Positions 16,239-25,083 of a DNA stretch of 37,171 nt are shown piece by piece. Within the stretch, counting starts at the first letter, position 1; every line of letters starts with the position of its first letter. The DNA is from an uncultured Anaerococcus sp. (GTDB lineage Bacteria; Bacillota; Clostridia; Tissierellales; Peptoniphilaceae). The stretch covers positions 1 to 37,171 of the forward strand of contig NZ_CALTSY010000020.1 in assembly GCF_943908415.1 (NCBI RefSeq). The letters are read 5' to 3'. Under the pieces are notes generated by a model that saw nothing but the letters and a program-made list of their open reading frames with translations, did not search any database and had not been told where the DNA came from. Made by a program: the position numbers and the translations under genes.

Positions 16239-17627
16239 ATGAAAATACATACCAAAGCATTAGCGTTATCAGTATTGTTACTTACATCAACAGGATTTGA
16301 TTCAAAAGAATCATCAGAAAGTAAAAATATCAAAGTAGAAAAAGTCCAGCCACAAGTAGAAGTAAAACAATCAAAAATACCAACTATAGTAAAGCCACAA
16401 GTTGATACTATTCAATCAAATAAGACTAAGGATGTAATAGCTCTACCATCCCCAGAAATAGAGTTTAATAAAAAGGATGAGAAGGAAGAAACTAAAGATG
16501 AAGACTTATACAACAATGAAGAAGTCTTTGAAGAAAACACAAAAGATTTGGAAATAGTATCAGTAGATAATACAAAAGAAGCTGATATTGATAATGTAAG
16601 TTCGGCAGGCATACTTGTAGAACCATTATCCTATATAGAGGAAGATGAGCAAATAGTATATCCTATAGAAAGTTACCAAGAGATCTCATCAAATACCCCT
16701 GATTACGAGGAATCTGGCCTTACAATAGTTAGCCCAACTGAAGAAGAAGTTAAAGCTTATTGGAAAAACTACCAATCCCAAGCAAGTGATCAAGCTGATT
16801 TTTATGGCTTAAATCTTATAAATCCAGAAAGTGAAGAAATATTTGAGGATAAGCCCATTGTTGATTTAAGTGATCTAAATATGGGTGCCCTATCAAACAA
16901 TGCACAAATGGATGCCCTACATATTGTAAATACAGCAAGATTTGCCTCAGGAATAACAAATGAACTTATCATAGCTAATGACAAAGCTCAATTTGCCCAA
17001 GCTGCAACGATGATTAATAGGCTTAATTCAGAATCTAATCATTACCCACATGTCCCACAAGGTCTAGCTATCAATTCACAAGCATACGTAGATGGAGCAT
17101 ATGGAGCCCAAAACTCAAACCTAGCAGCAAGCTTCAATTTGCTTGACTCAGTCCTAGAGTATATCAAAGATGACCTCGGTAGTGAAAATCAACTTGAAGT
17201 AGGGCATAGGAGATGGGTGCTTAATCCATAAGCAAGTTTAGTAGGATTTGGCCAAACAGAAGATTTCAACGCTATGTTTGTAAATAACGATTACTATGCT
17301 GGTCAAAATGCAGATATAGTTTATGCTTATCCATCAGAAATAGCTATTAGCGAGTTTCATTCAGATGGGTCATCTCTTTCTCTAATGTTTGGCGAAAACT
17401 TTGATATAAGTAATGCAAATGTAGAAGTCCTAGACCTTGCAACAGGAGACTTTACTAAGCAAGTAAATGTCGACGAAAGCTTTAAGGGTAATGTAAAGGC
17501 TATAACATTTGGATATGGTATGGATTACCAAGCTGGTACAAGATTAGAAGTAAAAGTTAATGGAATTAGAAAAAATGGTGTCGATTATCCTATAAATTAT
17601 ACAATCAACTACATATCAATAGGATAA
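16239..17627 (+). pseudogene. Secreted CAP-domain protein interrupted by one in-frame stop
   Basis: A signal peptide (about residues 1-20, no lipobox Cys) is followed by a long acidic, low-complexity region to about residue 165. A CAP/SCP domain comes next, with HIVNTARFASGI, AQFAQAATM, NHYPHVPQG and GHRRWVLNP. A TAA stop follows at 17229-17231, but the same frame continues with ASLVGFGQTEDF and a beta-rich tail of about 130 residues to 17627. Members of this family normally run straight through the GHRRW-LNP motif, so one base change (for example CAA or AAA to TAA) would explain the break. The 5' product would be 330 aa. The ribosome binding site is weak. It could also be a sequencing error. 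Confidence 0.75.
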
Positions 17628-17738
17628 CAATAAATTTAACTTACGATGGAATCTTTTATTATATTAAAATTTTATTAATATCTTGATAGACTTAATCTTA
17701 GCAAATATTTGCTAGGAATTGGACTATCCTATCAGCTT

Positions 17739-17760
17739 AGCCCCTTATCTGGGGCTTTTT
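17739..17760 (+). terminator. Rho-independent terminator
   Basis: AGCCCC (17739-17744) and GGGGCT (17751-17756) around TTATCT, followed by TTTTT. Confidence 0.88.
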
Positions 17761-17773
17761 GTATGCCTATCTA

Positions 17774-17782
17774 TGCTATAAT
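17774..17782 (+). promoter_or_regulatory. Extended -10 promoter of folC
   Basis: TGCTATAAT gives an extended -10 box. The start point would fall only about 11 bases before the ATG, so the leader would be little more than the AAAGGAG ribosome binding site. Confidence 0.55.
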
Positions 17783-17799
17783 TAAACAAAGGAGTTTTT

Positions 17800-19077
17800 A
17801 TGGAAAAATTAACTATAAAAGAAGCTACAAATTATTTGATAAATAGACCCGTATCAAAAGGAGTCCATACTTTAGAAAAAATAAGATTGCTTCTAGAGCA
17901 ATTTGATAACCCTCAAGACAAAATAAAGACTATCCATATAGCAGGTACCAATGGCAAGGGCTCTACTTCAAAGATGATAGCACGAGCATTAGCTAGTAAA
18001 AACAGGGTAGGTATTTTTACCTCACCTTATATAAGAAGAATAAATGAAGCTATAGCAATTAATGGCGAAGATATAAGTGACAATGATTTTATAGAACTAG
18101 TAATGAGCCTTAAAAAAGACGTAGAGGAGTTAGATAATAAAGGCTATTATCTAAGCTATTTTGAAATCCTAACAGCCATGGCTTATATCTATTTTTATGA
18201 GCAAGATGTTGATGTTGCTGTCATAGAGACAGGTCTTGGAGGATTATTAGATTGTACAAATATTATAAAAAAGCCCTTAGCTTCTGTAATAACTACTATA
18301 TCTATGGACCATACCAATATCCTAGGTGATAGTATTGAGGAGATTGCCTACCAAAAGGCCGGTATAATAAAGGAAGATGCTCCAGTTTTTATATATCCAA
18401 AAGCAGATTCAGTCATGGATGTGTTTTTAAATAAGGCTAGGAAAACTAAGAGTGAAGTATTTAGCTTTAATAAAGATGAAATCAATATAAAACAAATAGA
18501 TGATATGGGAAATGTCTTTGATTTTAGAGACTACAAGGATGTCACAATCAAGCTTTTAGGTGAGCATCAGATATATAATGCATGTCTTGCACTCATGGTT
18601 TTGGATTATTTTAAGGATGAGTTTTCGCTTGATAGGAAAACTATAAAGCAGTCACTAGCTAAGACAGATAATATAGGCAGACTAACTACAATAAGCACAC
18701 GACCTAGGGTTATAGTAGATGGCAGCCATAATAAGGAAGCTATAGATGCTCTATTAAATACACTAAGTAGCTTTTCCTATGATAAATTGATTATAGGATT
18801 TTCTATTTTAGAGGATAAGGATTATGTGTATATCATTACTAGGCTTAGCCAAGTAGCAGATAAGCTTATAGTGACAAGCCTTGATAATCCTAGAGCCTTA
18901 GACTTTAATATATTAACTGGGCTTACTAAGCAAAAAGCAAAGGATCTAGTTGCTATTGAAGATAATAAAAAGGCCTATCAATGTTCCAAAGATATTTGTG
19001 GGCCAAACGACCTAGTTATATGGTGTGGGTCCTTGTATTTAGTTTCTGATATTATACATTATCAGAATAGGCAATGA
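17800..19077 (+). CDS. folC: Folylpolyglutamate synthase / dihydrofolate synthase
   Basis: A 425-aa Mur-ligase-family enzyme. It has the P-loop AGTNGKGST near residue 49, FTSPYIRRINEAIAI, ETGLGGLLDCTN near residue 148, ITTISMDHTNILGDS, KAGIIKEDAPV and VDGSHNKEA. It adds glutamate to folates and, in bifunctional members, to dihydropteroate. A ribosome binding site (AAAGGAG) precedes the ATG. It stands alone, followed by an independent promoter for the opuC operon. Length is normal. Confidence 0.94.
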   Translation: MEKLTIKEATNYLINRPVSKGVHTLEKIRLLLEQFDNPQDKIKTIHIAGTNGKGSTSKMIARALASKNRVGIFTSPYIRRINEAIAINGEDISDNDFIELVMSLKKDVEELDNKGYYLSYFEILTAMAYIYFYEQDVDVAVIETGLGGLLDCTNIIKKPLASVITTISMDHTNILGDSIEEIAYQKAGIIKEDAPVFIYPKADSVMDVFLNKARKTKSEVFSFNKDEINIKQIDDMGNVFDFRDYKDVTIKLLGEHQIYNACLALMVLDYFKDEFSLDRKTIKQSLAKTDNIGRLTTISTRPRVIVDGSHNKEAIDALLNTLSSFSYDKLIIGFSILEDKDYVYIITRLSQVADKLIVTSLDNPRALDFNILTGLTKQKAKDLVAIEDNKKAYQCSKDICGPNDLVIWCGSLYLVSDIIHYQNRQ

Positions 19078-19160
19078 TGTCTAATATATAAATTTAATTT
19101 TCAATTTTTACCGTGGTTTATAGTAAAAACTGCATATAATTTAAAGAAAAGCTTGATTTT

Positions 19161-19169
19161 TGTTATAAT
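19161..19169 (+). promoter_or_regulatory. Extended -10 promoter of the opuC operon
   Basis: TGTTATAAT is an extended -10 element with a weak -35 (TTAAAG at 17-bp spacing). It is the only clear promoter before the four-gene transporter. Confidence 0.55.
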
Positions 19170-19204
19170 ATTATTAAAGATTGATTATGGAAGGAGTAAT
19201 TGAC

Positions 19205-20455
19205 TTGATAGAATTTAAAAATGTAAGCAAAGTCTATCCGGGTAATCAAGTTGCAGTAAAGGATATAAATTTAAAATTTAATGATGGTGAGTTTATATGC
19301 TTTATTGGAACTAGTGGTTCGGGAAAGACTACATGTATGAGAATGATAAATCGAATGAATGAAGTGACAGAGGGAGAAATATTAATTGATGGGGCAAATA
19401 TAAAAGATTATAACCCTGTAGATCTAAGAAGAAAAATTGGCTATGTTATCCAACAGATTGGTCTATTCCCTCATATGACTGTTTTTGATAATATAGTTTT
19501 GGTTCCAAGACTATTAGAATGGGATGAGTCTAAGCTTAGACCTATAGCAGAAAACTTGATAGAAAAGGTTGACTTACCTAAAGAATATCTTGATAAGTAT
19601 CCACAAGAGTTATCTGGAGGACAACAACAAAGGATAGGTGTTATAAGGGCTCTAGCAGCAGACCAAGATATTATACTAATGGATGAACCCTTTGGGGCTC
19701 TTGACCCAATAACAAGAGATTCTCTCCAAAGAATAGTAAAGAGACTTCAAAAAGAAATGGGAAAGAGCATAGTATTTGTATCCCATGATATGGATGAGGC
19801 TTTAAACCTAGCAGATAGGATAGTTATCATGGATAAGGGTGAGATCATACAATTTGATACTCCAGAAAATATCCTAAAAAAACCTGCTAGTGACTATGTT
19901 AAGAACTTATTAGGAGAGCAAAAATTAAATGAAGCTAAGACTTCATATGAAACTGTAGATAAGATTATGCTCAAAGATCCTATATCCTTAAGTTCTGATA
20001 AGACTACATATGATGCTTTGATACTAATGAGACAAAAAAGAGTAGATACAATATTTGTAGTAGATGAAGACAAGAAGCTTTTAGGACAAGTTGGCATGTT
20101 TGATATTCTAAAATACGGTAAGGATGTCAAATCACTAAGCGAGGTTACTAAGCATGTATATTCTATCTCAAGTGATAGTCTGATAATGAATGCTATAAGA
20201 GATATATATAACTTTGATACTAAAAATTTACCGGTAGTTGATAAGCAAGATAAGCTAATAGGTCTTATAACTAGGGCAACTGTAGTTGATACAATCTATA
20301 CAAATCTTTGGGATAATACAGAGGATGAAGCAGAAGAAGAATATTACGAAGAGGATAATCTAGGAGAATTGATGCAAGAGGCATCCAATAGCTCTAAAGA
20401 AGATATTGAAGATACTAGTGATATCGTAGAAAACTCAGGTGATAGTAATGACTGA
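19205..20455 (+). CDS. opuCA: Osmoprotectant ABC transporter ATPase (OpuCA type)
   Basis: A 416-aa quaternary-amine transporter ATPase. It has Walker A GTSGSGKTT (about 35-43), the Q-loop QQIGLFPHMTV, the signature LSGGQQQR, Walker B ILMDEPFGALDP and SHDMDEA. Two CBS domains occupy about residues 250-370; in OpuA and OpuC they sense ionic strength or c-di-AMP. The tail is acidic. I choose the TTG start at 19205 because AAGGAG lies 8 bases upstream and the family begins MIEFKNV; the ATG codons further upstream include or precede that site. It overlaps the next gene by 8 bp. Confidence 0.92.
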   Translation: MIEFKNVSKVYPGNQVAVKDINLKFNDGEFICFIGTSGSGKTTCMRMINRMNEVTEGEILIDGANIKDYNPVDLRRKIGYVIQQIGLFPHMTVFDNIVLVPRLLEWDESKLRPIAENLIEKVDLPKEYLDKYPQELSGGQQQRIGVIRALAADQDIILMDEPFGALDPITRDSLQRIVKRLQKEMGKSIVFVSHDMDEALNLADRIVIMDKGEIIQFDTPENILKKPASDYVKNLLGEQKLNEAKTSYETVDKIMLKDPISLSSDKTTYDALILMRQKRVDTIFVVDEDKKLLGQVGMFDILKYGKDVKSLSEVTKHVYSISSDSLIMNAIRDIYNFDTKNLPVVDKQDKLIGLITRATVVDTIYTNLWDNTEDEAEEEYYEEDNLGELMQEASNSSKEDIEDTSDIVENSGDSND

Positions 20456-21083
20456 TTTTCTTATGGAAAATTATGCTGACCTCCTAAGCAAATGTGGGGA
20501 ACACCTATATATTTCTGTTATTTCCTTAGCTTTAGGAATAATTGTAGCTGTTCCTATAGGTATCCTTCTTATAAGGAGTAAGAGTGCAGCAAAGGTTGTA
20601 ATGGCTATTGCATCAGTACTTCAAACAGTACCATCCTTTGCACTTTTAGCTTTGATGATTCCCTTATTTGGGGTTGGTATAAAGCCGGCAATAGTATCAT
20701 TATTTATATATTCACTTCTCCCAATTATGAGAAATACATACTTAGGACTAGATGGGGTAAATGAAAATCTTGTTGATGCTGCAAAAGGCATGGGAATGTC
20801 TAGATCTCAGATTTTATTTAAAGTCCAATTACCTATGGCTATGCCTGTTATCATGAGTGGTATAAGATTATCCGCTGTTTATGTATTAGCATGGGCTACA
20901 CTTGCTTCTTATGTTGGTGCAGGTGGACTTGGAGATTATATCTTTAATGGTCTAGAAAATGCTATATTACCTATGGTTATATGGGGAACTATTCCTGTAA
21001 CCATTATTGCTATCTTAGTAGATTATCTACTTGGAAAACTAGAGGATAGATTGTCCCCTGAAAAGATAAGTGAGGTGGAATAA
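20448..21083 (+). CDS. opuCB: Osmoprotectant ABC transporter permease (OpuCB type)
   Basis: A 211-aa permease with about five membrane segments and the EAA-like loop GVNENLVDAAKGMGMSRSQI. The start is taken as ATG 20448, overlapping the end of opuCA; a GTG 9 bases upstream is possible. Its stop overlaps the opuCC start (TAATG). It pairs with the second permease encoded at the operon end; the two have similar loops but different membrane segments. Confidence 0.92.
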   Translation: MTDFLMENYADLLSKCGEHLYISVISLALGIIVAVPIGILLIRSKSAAKVVMAIASVLQTVPSFALLALMIPLFGVGIKPAIVSLFIYSLLPIMRNTYLGLDGVNENLVDAAKGMGMSRSQILFKVQLPMAMPVIMSGIRLSAVYVLAWATLASYVGAGGLGDYIFNGLENAILPMVIWGTIPVTIIAILVDYLLGKLEDRLSPEKISEVE

Positions 21084-22045
21084 TGAAAATTAAAAAAAGA
21101 CTAACCATGCTTTTTCTATCATTTACTCTCCTACTTACTTCTTGTACCCTTCCAGGTATAGGTGCAGATGCTGATGAGGATGTAGTAATAGCATCAGGTG
21201 CCAATACGGAGAAGCTAATCTTAGGAGAACTAGATAAGCAAATGGTAGAACATTATACAGACTTAAATGTATCAATGATACCAAACCTTTCATCTTCTGC
21301 CCTAAATCACATAGCTATGCTAAAGGGAGATGTAAACATAACAGCTGGTATGTATACCGGAACTTCCCTTACAGGAGAACTTGGGATGGAGCCTATTAAG
21401 GAGCCAGACGAAGCCTTAGAAGTGGTCCAAGATGAGTACTACAAGAGATGGAATAGGTTATGGTATCCATCATATGGCTTTGAGAATACCTATGCCTTTA
21501 TGGTAACCAAAGAATTTGCTGAAGAAAATCAGATAGAAAAAGTATCTGACTTAGAGAAGGTAAAGGATGATATAAAGGTTGGAGTAGATACTTCATGGAT
21601 AAAGAGACAAGGTGATGGATATGAGGCCTTTGAGGATACCTATGGCTTTAAGTTTAATGAAATATACCCTATGCAAATTGGCCTGGTATATACTGCCCTT
21701 GCATCTGGAGAGATGGATGTAGTTCTAGGATACTCTACAGATGGTAAGATAGCCTCTTATGATCTAGTTTTACTAGAAGATGATATGAAGCTATTCCCTC
21801 CATACGACTGCTCTTTGGTAGCAACACAAGAAATAGTAGAAAAGTATCCTGAGGTAGGCGAAGCTTTGCTAAGGCTTAGTGGAAAGTTAAGCACAGAAAC
21901 AATGCAGAAGCTCAATAGAAGAGCTGATGAAGATCTTGTAGAACCTAAGGTGGTAGCAAAGGAGTTTCTAGAGGAAAATAATTATTTTGAAGATGACGAG
22001 ATTGAAGATTTTGATATAGAAAGGAGGATAGGAGAAGATGAGTAA
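21083..22045 (+). CDS. opuCC: Osmoprotectant-binding lipoprotein (OpuCC type)
   Basis: A 320-aa lipoprotein with lipobox LTSC (Cys21). It has the fold pattern of glycine betaine/carnitine/choline-binding proteins: IASGANTEKLILGEL, GDVNITAGMYTGTSLTGEL, a PSYGFENTYAFMV strand, and DVVLGYSTDGKI near residue 215. Aromatic residues (Trp, Tyr) available for a quaternary amine cage are present around residues 125-135. It delivers substrate to the permease pair. It overlaps opuCD by 8 bp. Confidence 0.9.
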   Translation: MKIKKRLTMLFLSFTLLLTSCTLPGIGADADEDVVIASGANTEKLILGELDKQMVEHYTDLNVSMIPNLSSSALNHIAMLKGDVNITAGMYTGTSLTGELGMEPIKEPDEALEVVQDEYYKRWNRLWYPSYGFENTYAFMVTKEFAEENQIEKVSDLEKVKDDIKVGVDTSWIKRQGDGYEAFEDTYGFKFNEIYPMQIGLVYTALASGEMDVVLGYSTDGKIASYDLVLLEDDMKLFPPYDCSLVATQEIVEKYPEVGEALLRLSGKLSTETMQKLNRRADEDLVEPKVVAKEFLEENNYFEDDEIEDFDIERRIGEDE

Positions 22046-22679
22046 AGTTTTATTATATTATACGCAAAATGGCTCCTATGTATTTGAACAATTTGCCAGA
22101 CACTTTCTAATATCAATCTATGGAGTATTGTTTGCATCTATAGTTGCGATTCCATTAGGATTTTTGGTTGCAAGAAAGGGCAAACTATCAAGATTTTTTA
22201 TTAGTGTAGCCAATATCATGCAGACCATACCTTCCCTTGCTATGCTTGCTATACTTATGTTTGCTATAGGTACTGGTCCAAATACTGTTGTCTTATCAGT
22301 GTTTTTATATTCTATCCTACCTATATTAAAAAATACAGTTGCTGGAATCAATTCTGTATCACCTTCTATAGTGGATGCAGCCAAGGGTATGGGAATGACC
22401 AAGACTCAGATTATGAGAAAGATAGAATTCCCTCTATCTATTTCTATAATAATGGGTGGTATTAGAAACGCCCTTGTTGTAGCTATAGGTGTAACAGCAG
22501 TAGGTACATTCATAGGTGCAGGTGGACTAGGAGATATTATAACTAGGGGTATTACAGTAGCTAACGGAAGCCCGATAATAGTTGCAGGTGCTATACCTAC
22601 AGCTCTCATGGCTGTTATATCAGACTTGCTTTTAGGAGCTTTGGAAACTAAACTTAAACCTAGAGAATACTCTAAATAG
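22038..22679 (+). CDS. opuCD: Osmoprotectant ABC transporter permease (OpuCD type)
   Basis: A 213-aa membrane protein of the same family as OpuCB, with about five membrane segments and the loop SPSIVDAAKGMGMTKTQIMRKIEFP that contacts the ATPase. It is the last gene of a tightly overlapping ATPase-permease-binding protein-permease operon, the gene order of Bacillus opuC. Confidence 0.92.
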   Translation: MSKVLLYYTQNGSYVFEQFARHFLISIYGVLFASIVAIPLGFLVARKGKLSRFFISVANIMQTIPSLAMLAILMFAIGTGPNTVVLSVFLYSILPILKNTVAGINSVSPSIVDAAKGMGMTKTQIMRKIEFPLSISIIMGGIRNALVVAIGVTAVGTFIGAGGLGDIITRGITVANGSPIIVAGAIPTALMAVISDLLLGALETKLKPREYSK

Positions 22680-22756
22680 AATTTATAAGGGATAGTAAGA
22701 TAAACTAAATATTAATATTATTTAATAAATTTATTATATGAAAGATGACTATTAGA

Positions 22757-22814
22757 AAAATAGGACCTTGCAAATCACTATACATATATTGGTTTGCAAG
22801 GTCCTATTTTAATA
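22757..22814. terminator. Bidirectional terminator between opuCD and thiE
   Basis: AATAGGACCTTGCAAA pairs with TTTGCAAGGTCCTATT around a 15-20-bp loop, with A's before and T's after. It should end both converging operons. Confidence 0.9.
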
Positions 22815-23453
22815 TTAATTTAAATCTAAAGTGTATATAATTTTTTCCTTTAGCTTTTTACTATCTTCATAAGGGTCTCTGCTATCCATGATGGCCCTAA
22901 CTACAGAAACTCCCTTAGCTTTTGATCCCTTTAGGATGTCTATATTGTCATAGTTAAGGCCACCTATGGCTACTGTTGGGATTTTTATATTATCATTTAT
23001 TTCTCTTAGGGTCTCTAAACTTGTTCTTTTTGTTTTGACATGGGTCTTAGTTTCAAAGATAGCACCAACTCCTAGGTAGTCAGCTCCCTTCTTTTCTTCA
23101 GAGATTGCCCATTCTAGGTCCTTGGCAGTAGACCCTATTATCTTATCAGCTCCTAAGATCCTCCTAGCATCAGCTACATCCATATCTTCATTGCCTAAAT
23201 GTACTCCATCAAGGTCAGCTGCAAGGGCTATATCAACCCTATCATCTACTAGTAGTGGGACCTTATAAGAGTGGCATATTTCCTTAAGTTTTTTGGCTAT
23301 TTCTATAATTTCCCTAGCTGGAGCAGTTTTTTCTCGCAATTGAACTAAGCTTACTCCTCCTTTAAGAGAATCTTCTATAACCTTAAAAAATTCTGCATCA
23401 CTTAGCTTATCCCTATTTGTAACTAAGTATAAGCTTAAATCAAAGTCTTTCAT
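22815..23453 (-). CDS. thiE: Thiamine phosphate synthase
   Basis: A 212-aa TIM-barrel enzyme joining the pyrimidine (HMP-PP) and thiazole (HET-P) parts of thiamine. Family marks are SLVQLREK near residue 35, LLVDDRVDIALAADLDGVHLGNED, GSTAKD and GADYLGVGAIFETKTHV, with IPTVAIGGLN near residue 167. It overlaps thiM by 14 bp as the last gene of the thiamine-salvage operon. The length is normal. Confidence 0.95.
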   Translation of the reverse strand: MKDFDLSLYLVTNRDKLSDAEFFKVIEDSLKGGVSLVQLREKTAPAREIIEIAKKLKEICHSYKVPLLVDDRVDIALAADLDGVHLGNEDMDVADARRILGADKIIGSTAKDLEWAISEEKKGADYLGVGAIFETKTHVKTKRTSLETLREINDNIKIPTVAIGGLNYDNIDILKGSKAKGVSVVRAIMDSRDPYEDSKKLKEKIIYTLDLN

Positions 23454-24231
23454 ACATTAACCTTTCCTTTATTTTTTCTTTACTTATAAGTGAGATCTCG
23501 TCTAAGAGTGATATTTTAAAGCTAGCCATCCCCCTAGACTTATCAGCTTCTTCTCCTGCAATATTCATTATAGAAACAGCAAGGGCAACTGATTCTATAT
23601 TCATTTGAAAAGATGAGCAAGCTGCTATTATAGCTCCTAGCATACAGCCAGTTCCTGTTATTTTTGTAAGATAATCACTTCCATTTTTAAAGATAAGTGT
23701 TTCTTCTTTATAAGAGATTATGTCTTCTTTGCCAGTAGCTACTACTATTGTGTTATACATAGTAGATAGTTTTCTAGTTATTTTGATAAGCTCATCATTA
23801 TTTATATTGCCAGAATCTACACCCTTTGTGCTTAGCTTTTTGTGATAAATAGAGAATAGCTCGCTATAATTTCCTTTTAGGATATTTATAGGATAGTTAT
23901 TTAAATAATACAAGCTAGCATCAAGCCTAATCTTTGTAGCAGAAGCTCCTACAGGATCTAAGCTGATAGGAATATTGTTATCCTTAGCTGATTTTAAGGA
24001 TTCTTTGATTCCTTTAAGCTTTATTTCATTTAATGTTCCTAAATTTACTAAGAGTGCATCTGAGTTTTTAGTGATTTCATAGACCTCTCTGTAGTATTCT
24101 GCCATAAAGGGTGATTGGTTTAAGTTTAGGAGTACATTTGCAGCATCATTGGCTATAAGGGGACTTACTATGGAGTGAATGGTGTGAGTTTCTTCCATCA
24201 ATCTATCAAATGTTTTATCAAAATCAATCAT
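23440..24231 (-). CDS. thiM: Hydroxyethylthiazole kinase
   Basis: A 263-aa ribokinase-like kinase that phosphorylates the salvaged thiazole alcohol. Marks are HSIVSPLIANDAANVLL near residue 18, SLDPVGASATKIR near residue 108, and the catalytic KITGTGCMLGA near residue 197. It lies between thiW (8-bp overlap) and thiE (14-bp overlap), so translation is likely coupled. Confidence 0.95.
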   Translation of the reverse strand: MIDFDKTFDRLMEETHTIHSIVSPLIANDAANVLLNLNQSPFMAEYYREVYEITKNSDALLVNLGTLNEIKLKGIKESLKSAKDNNIPISLDPVGASATKIRLDASLYYLNNYPINILKGNYSELFSIYHKKLSTKGVDSGNINNDELIKITRKLSTMYNTIVVATGKEDIISYKEETLIFKNGSDYLTKITGTGCMLGAIIAACSSFQMNIESVALAVSIMNIAGEEADKSRGMASFKISLLDEISLISKEKIKERLMYERL

Positions 24232-24730
24232 TCAAAGACTCCTTCATTTGAACTAGGGTGCCGTTTTTTTCAAGTGCCTTAAGGAAGATATATGCGATAG
24301 CAGATCCTATGATAGTGGCTATGATAAAGCTTGGAGTAAAGGTAAACAGAGCCACTTTACTATCTCCAGCTACAAACTTCATAACAGGAAAGCTTATCAT
24401 AGATCCTATTATTCCAGTTCCTATAATCTCGCCAATACAAGCTGAAATAAAGGTCTCATATCTTTTGTATAAAAGCCCTGATAGATAGGCTCCAAATACA
24501 GCACCAGTTAGGGCTAAGGGAGATATACCCATTAAACTCATACGTAATATAGCTATCATAAAGGCACAGGACAAAGAATAATAGGGGCCTAGGAAAACAG
24601 AGCAAATTACATTTATAAAGTGCTGCATGGGAGCAAAACCGTGCACTCTTAAAATAGGGGAAATAACGACGCCAATTGCTACAAGCATGGCAAGGAAGAC
24701 AAATCGTCTCAATCTTTTTGAATTTTGCAT
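24224..24730 (-). CDS. thiW: Thiazole-transport S-component ThiW
   Basis: A 168-aa membrane protein of the energy-coupling-factor S-component group. The sequence RRFVFLAMLVAIGVVISP and the following HGFAPMQHFINVICSVFLGP are typical of ThiW, thought to import hydroxyethylthiazole. About five membrane segments are visible. I place the start at 24730, directly after GGAGA; the upstream ATG at 24754 lacks a ribosome binding site and would run through the regulatory hairpin. It heads the operon behind a TPP riboswitch. No ECF ATPases are in the window. Confidence 0.88.
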   Translation of the reverse strand: MQNSKRLRRFVFLAMLVAIGVVISPILRVHGFAPMQHFINVICSVFLGPYYSLSCAFMIAILRMSLMGISPLALTGAVFGAYLSGLLYKRYETFISACIGEIIGTGIIGSMISFPVMKFVAGDSKVALFTFTPSFIIATIIGSAIAYIFLKALEKNGTLVQMKESLND

Positions 24731-24735
24731 AAGAA

Positions 24736-24751
24736 TCTCCTTTTTTAGGAG
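24736..24751 (-). promoter_or_regulatory. Hairpin masking the thiW ribosome binding site
   Basis: On the minus strand CTCCT, five A's, then AGGAG: the Shine-Dalgarno can pair with an immediately upstream complement. This looks like the expression platform of the TPP riboswitch acting on translation. Confidence 0.65.
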
Positions 24752-24762
24752 CAACTAAAATT

Positions 24763-24845
24763 AGAATAAATTACCTACGCTAGCATTACCTAGATCAGGT
24801 TAGAGTCCTTAAGGGTATGATCTCAGCCAATTTTAGCACCCCTCA
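24763..24845 (-). promoter_or_regulatory. TPP riboswitch (thi box)
   Basis: The minus strand reads GGGGTGC, then GGCTGAGAT, ATACCC, ACCTGATCTAGGTAATGC and GCGTAGGTA in that order, the conserved core of the TPP aptamer. It lies 33 bases before thiW and should lower expression when thiamine pyrophosphate is plentiful. Confidence 0.95.
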
Positions 24846-24862
24846 TATAATTTTCAATTACA

Positions 24863-24891
24863 ATAATAACACATATACAAATTACTGTTAA
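24863..24891 (-). promoter_or_regulatory. Promoter of the thiW-thiM-thiE operon
   Basis: TTAACA (24886-24891), a 17-bp spacer and TATTAT (24863-24868) on the minus strand, just downstream of the orphan RNA terminator. Confidence 0.6.
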
Positions 24892-24893
24892 AT

Positions 24894-24981
24894 AAAAAAA
24901 ACCATTACTGCTAAGTAATGGTCTTTGATGAATGAAATCCCTTGGGATTTCTGAGTTAAACAGCGAAAGTCTAAGACTTTC
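24894..24981 (-). ncRNA. Orphan small RNA with three hairpins
   Basis: About 88 nt on the minus strand with a complete transcription unit. The predicted start at 24981 begins hairpin 1 (GAAAGTC, loop TTA, GACTTTC). Hairpin 2 at 24934-24951 is a perfect GAAATCCC/GGGATTTC stem. The third hairpin (24901-24922) is ACCATTACT, loop TAGC, AGTAATGGT, followed by eight T's, an intrinsic terminator. No reading frame with a ribosome binding site is present. I do not recognise it as 6S, SRP, tmRNA or a known riboswitch. It sits upstream of, and in the same direction as, the thiamine operon. Confidence 0.65.
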
Positions 24982-24987
24982 TAGTCT

Positions 24988-25016
24988 ATTATAACCATAA
25001 GCATTTATTTTGTAAA
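24988..25016 (-). promoter_or_regulatory. Promoter of the orphan small RNA
   Basis: TTTACA (25011-25016), a 17-bp spacer and TATAAT (24988-24993) on the minus strand. The predicted start falls on the first base of hairpin 1. Confidence 0.75.
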
Positions 25017-25083
25017 GCTTAGGACAGTGCGATTAGGGTTCATTTCGGGTAAATTTAAATAAAGAGTTTGAATTGAGGTAGAT

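Noticed and set aside
17699..17714. Perfect 16-bp palindrome TAGCAAATATTTGCTA downstream of the CAP-domain gene
   Set aside because: It lies between a gene end and a proper terminator, with no promoter or reading frame tied to it; a short AT-rich palindrome can arise by chance in this sequence.
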